Positions 57,701 to 64,000 of a DNA stretch of 64,000 nucleotides are shown here, in pieces. The stretch comes from Doris montereyensis (taxonomy: Eukaryota > Mollusca > Gastropoda > Nudibranchia > Dorididae). The notes under the pieces are model-generated. The model saw only the letters and a program-made list of their open reading frames with translations, did not search any database and was not told the DNA's origin. Position 1 is the first letter of the stretch; every line of letters starts with the position of its first letter. The translations under genes and the position numbers were made by a program. The stretch covers positions 232,501 through 296,500 of the forward strand of contig JAXRKP010000251.1 of the NCBI GenBank assembly GCA_037039925.1, written 5' to 3'.

Positions 57701-60700
57701 AAATGTCTTAGAGCTAAAGGCAAGGTTGAATGACGAATAGTTTTGTTGTTCTTTCAACTTTTGCCACTTTTACTTCACAGCAAAATGTCCTCCAATCTTC
57801 TTTGACTTAGAGTGGCTGCAAGACTTGACTTCTCTTCTTTCCACATGTGTAGGCGTAGATAAAGCAGGAAATTTATCATTAATTCCCCCAGATAAATAAA
57901 ATAAACAAATGTCTTTAATAATAGTTACAAATAACACTTAGCGCATCAAACTGACAAAGAGTAAACCCTCGGGTCACGCGATATGCTAACATAGCGCATT
58001 ACATGACACCCTTCAACTATTGTCGGTTCGATGTGCTTTCTCCTTTAATAGACAAATGAGCTTGTCTAGGCACACTCCTTAACTGTAGTGTTAGAATACA
58101 TTTTATAATGTTATAGGTACATTTCAATCATCAAAACAAGGCAAAACGATATATCATCTATTTACAGAGCTTATGAATGTCACCAGTTTTCCTTACTGAA
58201 ACCGGTAAAAATGCCATGGGAAATACTCACTGATCGTTAGCTCAGCACATATTGCGTTGAATCAGAAAGGGCAGGGAAGTGAGAGGCGTACCGCGCGTAC
58301 ATTTTTGTTATTCGAGGCTGCTGGCTTGGTGGGGGAGACGCTGTGTGCGAATAAGTAGCAGCTCAACCGACAATGTGCACGACCGACTTTGCTCTATGTG
58401 AAGTGCAAAATATCCAAGAGGAAAAGACTGTCTCAACGACTTCTTGTTCAAAGGACTGATAGTTTTTTTCAAAAATGATTTTTTTAAAATATTGAAATTT
58501 AAGTCCGTAATTTCCTATCCGTTTACCCAGTTATGAACTGATTTAATTGAAATTTGCCTTGGAGGTACTCAATGCTATAGGTAAAAGTTGAACAATGGGT
58601 TTTTTGTCATATCTATTGTAGTTGTTGAAATTTGGTTGTGAAACATGAAGGAAATCTTCAGGTTTCCAAATACCACATTTTGAAAAAGTATAAATATAAA
58701 TCTGTTCTAGATGTAAAAAAACCCAACCTGCTTGTATACTAAAAGCATGAAATTTTATGACTAATCACATGTTTTAAAGCAAATTTTAAGCTCTTTCCAC
58801 AGGTATTGGTTTGTATTTTGGATAAACAAACAGTATTGGGGGTTTGAATGGCTTCAATTCTTTAAACCAATGATTTAATCCGTTTTTTCAATTTTTTCTC
58901 AAAAACCATCGCTATAATACCTTTGAAATTTGGCATAGTTGTTTGCAAGTAGTTTGTCTCTATATGCTTTTGAGCGTTTTGTTTTAAAATGATAATTTTT
59001 TATGTAAATGGATTTTTTCAGAAATAATCTGAGAAAATGAAGAAAATTCTGCCGCAGCCTCACAGCCTTTCACCATATGAGCATACAAAATTTTATATTT
59101 CAAATATATAAAAATTTTTTTATAGGTTTTGACACTATTCATACCTACCTCCACAGCAAATTTCAATGAATTCTTATCATGGATAAGGGAGAAATCATTT
59201 TCTTTAGATTATATCATTTTAGGGGTCTCGGATCCCCAGTTATGCCCGCCACTCAAAACATCCACATGCAATCTAGAAAAGCAGTCAAATATGGCATACC
59301 GATGCCTATCTGACTTGTATAAAACATAAAAGACACCTATAAGTTTGTAAATATAAAAAAAGTGGTCTGAGAGTAGTCTCCCCTTAAAGAATCCACAACA
59401 GAGCAAAAATTTGTTTTTTCCTGAGAACATTCTTTTCAGAGTGCTACAACATTATAGGTGAAGGCAAAGTTATGGTAAGAGCACAAAATGATAAGGGCTT
59501 GCAACTTCCTGCAATTTTCTTAGAAATTTACTTATTTGTTATCTAGGCATGCTTTTTCTTTATTGCCCTGACCGAAGATTTTCATAGAAAGTTATGTAGT
59601 GTTTCTTTAATTTTATTCTTTCTCCAGTGTGTGCTAAAAGGGAAAACTTTGAAAGGAATGGTTTTCATTGTTGCTTTTGTTCTATAAATGCCCACCAAAA
59701 GTCATGGTCTTGGGTTTAAAATGTGGAAACCATGTACATGTACAAATGTTTATTTTGCATTTACTTGTGAATCTTTCTTCTTCATAGGACGGCAGTGGAG
59801 GAAAGCGAATTCCACATAATTTGTGAGAACATTGCCAATATGAAACAAGATGTAGTTGACGTATGGCATGGCTTCTCGGCGATGAGGAAAGACAATTCCA
59901 AAGTGGTATGGATTATAGAATAGCGTCACAAAATTACTGACTTTTCCTTGACAGGTAGACAAAAGGCAACATCATAGGAAATGGTAGACAAAATTATATG
60001 TTATACCTTCATATGATATATGGTCTGTGAAACTGTCTAAACACGCAAGTTTTTCTGATGTAATTTTCCACTGAAGCAAAAAATGTCATAAACCATCGAA
60101 CACTATTGCTATGCGTTTTGGAAGAAAAATGGAAATACTTGTTTAGATCATGTGTAAAATGAACATTTCTTTTGGTTCAATGCCTCCAATGTTTATAAAG
60201 ACACGGTACAAGCATGCGGTTGGTCATTTTAAGGACAAATCTCATACTCCATATATCGGGGTATTGCACGTTTAGACAGTTTCACTGATGACATTTAACT
60301 CATAGACTACCATTACACTTAAGCCATAGTACATTTGTCGCATGTGTGCGATCATAGCGTTGCTGGGCCATAACTATAGAAAAATCGCGCATATGCGATT
60401 GCGGTAAGGAGCATCTTCTAGGCTTATTATTCTACTTCCGGTTCATATCGGAACGAGCTCTCTAGCGTGAACGGTTGATTTTTATGATTTTTCTTACTGC
60501 TGGCAGTGCAAGCCTTCGACTAAACCCTTTTTCTTTGTCAACATATAAAACAACTATACCACTAGTACTACAAGTAGATCTTCAAGTCAGAAACAGCATA
60601 GATCGCACTGTTTACGATCAGTTTACTGGTTCATCGTTTTCCAATCATTGTTTTCATCTATTTACTGATGGAAAAATTGTATTGTGTGAATGGAGCCTCC

Positions 60701-63700
60701 ATCCCAAAAAGTCTTTAGCTTCTCAATTTCACCCTTTCACTCCTCCCACTCAGACAAACTAACGACACATAGCCGATTTTTATTGGTGCCAATACAAAGT
60801 TTGATCTCTCATGAAAACTGTGTTTAAAAAATGAAGAAAGAAAAAATATAAAATAAAAAAGTTGCAAATTTTTTTAAATCGCCCTACTTTTTTTGGTACT
60901 CACGCCATAATCGTGTGTCAGCCTTGGGTAGTCTATATGAGTTAGGCAATGTAAGTTTTTAAGAGTAGACATCAGTCTGCCTATCTCTGTATCTCGTTCT
61001 CCTTTCTCAACCTTCTTCCGTCCTCCATGTCCTACCTCTTAACCATCGTTACTTACCATATACTATTCAAAGGGCATGGACTTCCCCATTTAATTAATTG
61101 TGGTAGAATATGATATTGCATTTTTACAGCAAACTAAGCTTATTTACAATTTTACAACCATTTTTTTAATCACGATTGTGTTATATTGTTTTACTGCAAT
61201 ATTAAAGGACTGACACCTGATTCCTCACTACCATCACCCACTCACACCTTTTTTTACATGTCTCAGAGATTTTCTAAAGTATGCATGTATTTTCAGTATT
61301 TAATTATTTCTGTGAACATGTAAGAGTGTTGCAACATCAATTTGGCTACATAAGGACCGGAAGTAGTGGTCATGTGAAGAAGGAACCTATTTGTATCAAT
61401 AAATCATACTTTGGGGGTGGAAGATATCAAAACAAATCTTGTAATAAATGTGACCCGTTTGTATAAACTGTGCATTTTGATTGGTTGGTCCCATGAAATG
61501 TGCCAAGTTTTCCTTATACCATCAACACGGCCACTGTAACATCAGCGTAGCTACATTTAACAGCAAAACAACCACCAACTTTAAGACAAAATATGATCAC
61601 ATCAGATTCTTGTTCGTTATTGTATGGAATAAACAACATTTATTTTTATTGAAACGAGAGCTTTTATAGGATGGAAATGAAGAGAAATTTTGATGATATG
61701 AAGCTGTATTGATGTTATAACTGTGTTGACATTAGACCACTCTAGTGTTCCGAAAAATAGGTTCTACAATGTATGCTAATTTTTCTTCTCCTTGCAGGTA
61801 GCATAAAGTCATTATGATTTGTTAAATTATTTGTTTGCTTTTTGTTTATATTTGTTTCAGTTTTTCTTTATTGTGATGGGATTTTTGCTCTTTACCGCCT
61901 GGTTGGGAAATCTGATTTGACAACCTTTTCTTGACTTACCTGTTAGGTAAGAGCATCACATTAAAGATAAACATTTATGGACAAATTTCCAGATCCAGCT
62001 TCAGTAGCTTGTGATAATAATTTCATCAATACACATTTGAAGCAACATGCCGTGATTTGGGGGTTTTGTAGTTTAATCATCGATCCACTGCTTGAAATCT
62101 TCCCTTGCGTTATGCCCTAAGCACTCAGTTAATATCTACAGAATGATGTAATGATTTGATAAATTGCTTTTCTATAGAATACAATAGATATTGACCAGCT
62201 GCACACAAAATCAATTGTGGTGTCAATGGCCAGGTGCTTAGGCTGCTGGATTTGGGTTATGATGTCTCGGGTTCCAATCTTAATGAAGCTTAGGTCCGAC
62301 GTTGTGTTCTTTGGGAAAGAAACGTAACATACATTTTCTCAATCCGACCCAGGTGCAAATGGGGAAAAGCACTAGCTTGGGAGTCAAAACCTGTGTCAGA
62401 CTAGCGTCCTGTTGATTATTATCACTTTTTCTGCTTCATGCAATAGAAACCGGGATAAGGTCCGGCTTTAGGGGTCATAATGGCTTTGAAGGAACACTAA
62501 ATCAATACCTGTGGTTTTACCCAACCTTTTCCCCTCCTACTTCACCATTCAAAGAATTGTTTAAATGATTTCAGATGATTTACTGACTTACTGCCTAGAG
62601 CTTTGATTCTGGGCGGCTGAGAAAACCAGGCATTAATATTTACAAGAAATCGTTGTTGCTGTTAATGATAGAGAACTACTTTGAAAAGAATTTTTTCCCA
62701 ATGGAGATGTCTTTCATGTGGCATCAGGGCCATTTAGTTATGCCTATGTCTTATCCCATTGCACAACTACCCCAGATATTTTAGTACACAATATAGACTC
62801 ATACCTTTAGTATCTTAGTTTCGATAACTTTATGTTTTCAATGATTTAGTTTAAATTTATTGAAAATAAAATTTGTACATAGAATTTTCAAAATGGAATA
62901 CAAATGTTTAAATACTATTGGTAAAAGCTTAAAATATAAGTGCATTCTATCACAAGAGAAGAAACTGAGAGATAAAAATTGAGTGAACACTATTGATTCA
63001 CACTGTGTTGTGTCAAAGATTTCTTTTTTTAAGCTTAACCTTTTCCTGCCTAAGGGCCCTCCACAATTCTAGTCTGTGTGCCTAGGTCTTCACTTCCAAT
63101 TCAGTCTGTGTGCCTAAGCAAAGGGACACAACTTTGATGAAAAGTAAACCTGTCACAATTAAAATTAATTTTAGACTTTCAATTTCAATGAAGAAATTAT
63201 AATAAACTAGAGAAGAAAGTAAGCTTTGAGAAAATATATACTTTTATATAACTTTAAGCCTTTAATTGTCTGTAACTTTAAGTAAGTTGAAAGTAATAGC
63301 TGCCGCTTTGTTTACAATCACCACAAGTCTAAAACGGAAGCTGATAAAAATTTGTAGTTTTTTCACAAAAGAACCGGAAATCTCGCACATCATGAGATTG
63401 CTGATTCAAGTTTGCATACTGTGAGATCTTGTTGTTATGCAGTACAAAGACGAAGAGTTTGCAGGTACACATTTGGACGTTTTAGGCATCGAGGCTGATG
63501 TCGCGTTCGGTCGCATTGCAGGAAAGGGTTAAAATTTGCTCTATATAAACTTATTGCTGGATGACAACTATTCATGTATTTTCAGTTGTCTTTCCCCTTT
63601 TCTATCGAACTGTTCCAATCTCATTTCAGCTGTCATCTGGTTATTTTGTGATATCATTGTTGATGACATATATATATATCTATTTGCTGAAATCTCACTG

Positions 63701-63907
63701 ACTGGCTACAGTTGGATAGTAATTCTATCACATTGAAGTGATATACATGTCATGTATTGTATCTTTTGTTTCACTACCTGATCTTTCAATTACCACAGAA
63801 AATAATACTTTCTTTTTTCCTCAGTAAATTTTACCCTGGCTTTCCCTGGTCTTCAACGGAATTCCGTAACCAAGACATACATGCTTCGTCACACGGGTGG
63901 TCAGTAA
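54605..63907 (+). CDS. ARL6IP1: ADP-ribosylation factor-like 6 interacting protein 1 (ARL6IP1; ends uncertain)
   Basis: ARL6IP1 is a small reticulon-like hairpin protein that shapes ER tubules. Exons read as 54605-54758, 55649-55768, 59788-59905, 61861-61946 and 63825-63907. They encode LKRDIEGWREVLLPLSSF...RWDLPYYPAILFGVTSTLFL (hydrophobic), IIWYSEVSTVTAISL...GVADFVVPFVGPKISGYQTW (second hydrophobic hairpin), a polar helix TAVEESEFHIICENIANMKQ, then FFFIVMGFLLFTAWLGNLI and LTYLLVNFTLAFPGL (second hairpin). Order and spacing follow the human 203-residue protein. Two single-base homopolymer errors interrupt the frame (T run 54694-54698 one short, T run 61916-61918 one long); correcting them gives phases 2,2,0,1 that fit every junction. 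The ATG exon upstream of 54605 was not found. The stop at 63905-63907 gives a tail shorter than usual, so a further exon beyond the window is possible. Confidence 0.88.
54932..55182 (+). mobile_element. tRNA-derived SINE copy (family S1) with internal deletion, ARL6IP1 intron
   Basis: Same words as the other copies, from GGCTGTCGGACTAGGGATCA through GACCCAGGTACAAATG and ATGATTATTATCACCT to CCATAATAGCTTTGAAGGAC. About 35 bases between the tRNA-like head and the TTCTCCCATTCGACCC word are missing. Confidence 0.87.
55649..55768 (+). CDS. ARL6IP1: ARL6IP1 exon: second membrane segment
   Basis: Acceptor ATTTCAG before 55649, donor GTATGT after 55768. It encodes IIWYSEVSTVTAISLVCLLL then GVADFVVPFVGPKISGYQT. 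The exon is intact, phase 2 at both ends. The human equivalent is the segment ending in LVPILAPRIFG. Confidence 0.93.
55769..56818. other. ARL6IP1 intron, nothing recognised
   Basis: AT-rich intron. The open frame 55708-56028 merely overlaps the preceding exon in another frame. Confidence 0.5.
56819..57229. mobile_element. 411-base MITE with CACTCAAACCT termini, ARL6IP1 intron
   Basis: Left end CACTCAAACCTCGTCAT at 56819; right end read inward from 57229 is CACTCAAACCTTGTTAT. TA stands outside both ends (56817-56818, 57230-57231). No coding capacity. A single matching end lies at 38006. Confidence 0.82.
57230..59787. other. ARL6IP1 intron, pyrimidine-rich patch and AT-rich sequence
   Basis: 57400-57690 is CT-rich with TCTCTC runs, which explains the open frames of 120-160 codons there. 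The rest has no recognisable feature. Confidence 0.5.
59788..59905 (+). CDS. ARL6IP1: ARL6IP1 exon: cytosolic helix between the hairpins
   Basis: Acceptor CTTCATAG before 59788, donor GTATGG after 59905. It reads TAVEESEFHIICENIANMKQ then DVVDVWHGFSAMRKDNSKV. It corresponds to the human stretch with FHEICSNLVKTRRRAVGWW. Intact; phase 2 in, phase 0 out. Confidence 0.9.
59906..61860. other. ARL6IP1 intron, nothing recognised
   Basis: AT-rich. Open frames at 60475-60762 and 61281-61669 are short and without motifs. Confidence 0.5.
61861..61946 (+). CDS. ARL6IP1: ARL6IP1 exon: third membrane segment, frameshifted
   Basis: Acceptor TTTGTTTCAG before 61861, donor GTAAGA after 61946. It reads FFFIVMGFLLFTAWLGNLI and then TGA in the literal frame. 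With one T fewer in 61916-61918 it continues DNLFLTYLL, matching the family pattern H/DNLLLTYL. The corrected length gives phase 1, as the next exon needs. Confidence 0.86.
62218..62497 (+). mobile_element. tRNA-derived SINE copy (family S1), ARL6IP1 intron
   Basis: Head GGTGTCAATGGCCAGGTGCT, TTGTGTTCTTTGGGAAAGA, CCGACCCAGGTGCAAATGGG, AGCACTAGCTTGGGAGTCAA, AGACTAGCGTCCTGTTGATT and CATAATGGCTTTGAAGGAAC end in the family order. The box-B word is altered to GGGTTCCAATC. Confidence 0.88.
63039..63528. mobile_element. piggyBac-type MITE in the last ARL6IP1 intron
   Basis: TTAA flanks both ends (63035-63038, 63529-63532). The left end is CCTTTTCCTGCCTAAGGG; the right end read inward from 63528 is CCCTTTCCTGCAATGCGACC. 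The 490-base interior has no transposase. Ends differ from those of the piggyBac at 10393, so a different family mobilised it. Confidence 0.75.
63825..63907 (+). CDS. ARL6IP1: ARL6IP1 exon: last membrane segment (3' end uncertain)
   Basis: Acceptor TCCTCAG before 63825. In phase 1 it reads VNFTLAFPGLQRNSVTKTYM then LRHTGGQ and TAA (63905-63907). FPGL aligns with the family motif LLPGL. The known protein continues about 28 residues beyond this motif with a Lys-rich tail; here about 17 follow. Either the protein ends here or a donor near 63900 leads to an exon outside the window. Confidence 0.65.
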
Positions 63908-64000
63908 AATCATGTCCCTGGCAATGAAGAGCAAAACTCAGTGAACACCTGCATTTGTTTTTCTTTTCTTTTTTCTTTGAAAGTTTGAAAAGTTCAAATT

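Overview
The window looks like nuclear DNA of an invertebrate animal. It is AT-rich, has no bacterial-style gene packing, and carries intron-containing animal genes in a dense background of decayed LINEs, a tRNA-derived SINE family, piggyBac and other DNA transposons, microsatellites and minisatellites. The mix of CR1/L2-like, Jockey-like and RTE-like LINEs would suit a mollusc, possibly a gastropod, but this is inference from sequence style and not a firm assignment.

Three conserved host genes can be read exon by exon. RNPS1, an exon-junction-complex and splicing factor with an RRM, is on the plus strand with exons from 9296 to 16178. UBE2S, the K11-chain-elongating E2 of the anaphase-promoting complex, is on the minus strand with exons from 41363 down to 32032. 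ARL6IP1, an ER membrane-shaping hairpin protein, is on the plus strand with exons from 54605 to about 63907. The 5' coding exon of each gene was not located, and ARL6IP1 may run past the right edge. The three genes show no evident functional link.

Layout: 1-1740 is a decayed minus-strand LINE that meets a plus-strand LINE fragment near 1740-2000. 2.3-3.5 kb has two SINE copies around a compound microsatellite. 5.6-8.5 kb holds an imperfect tandem duplication, tandem repeats and a LINE 3' end with a G-rich tail. 9.3-16.2 kb is RNPS1, whose large intron contains a 2.59 kb piggyBac bounded by TTAA. 16.9-17.3 kb is a minisatellite. 17.4-17.6 kb is a minus-strand LINE 3' end. About 17.74-26.2 kb is a Jockey-like LINE split by a nearly complete CR1/L2-like LINE (about 21.6-25.15 kb). 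26.3-27.3 kb is a 990 bp TIR element and 27.3-28.3 kb a minus-strand LINE reverse transcriptase. 29.5-30.3 kb is a pogo/Tigger-like MITE. 32-41.4 kb is UBE2S. 40.3-51.3 kb is a repeat island with two copies of an element that has about 556 bp terminal inverted repeats. 52.4-53.8 kb is a second, minus-strand piggyBac relic. 54.2-64 kb is ARL6IP1 with SINE and MITE copies in its flank and introns.

The most consequential observation is that the three conserved genes are broken only by single-base length changes in homopolymer runs: one in RNPS1, three in UBE2S and two in ARL6IP1. The CR1/L2-like LINE has three more. Every break, once allowed for, restores both the conserved protein sequence and the intron phases. 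The simplest explanation is homopolymer error in the assembly, so the genes are probably intact in the animal. No defence system, CRISPR array or clearly new protein system was found; the unusual material is the transposon structure.
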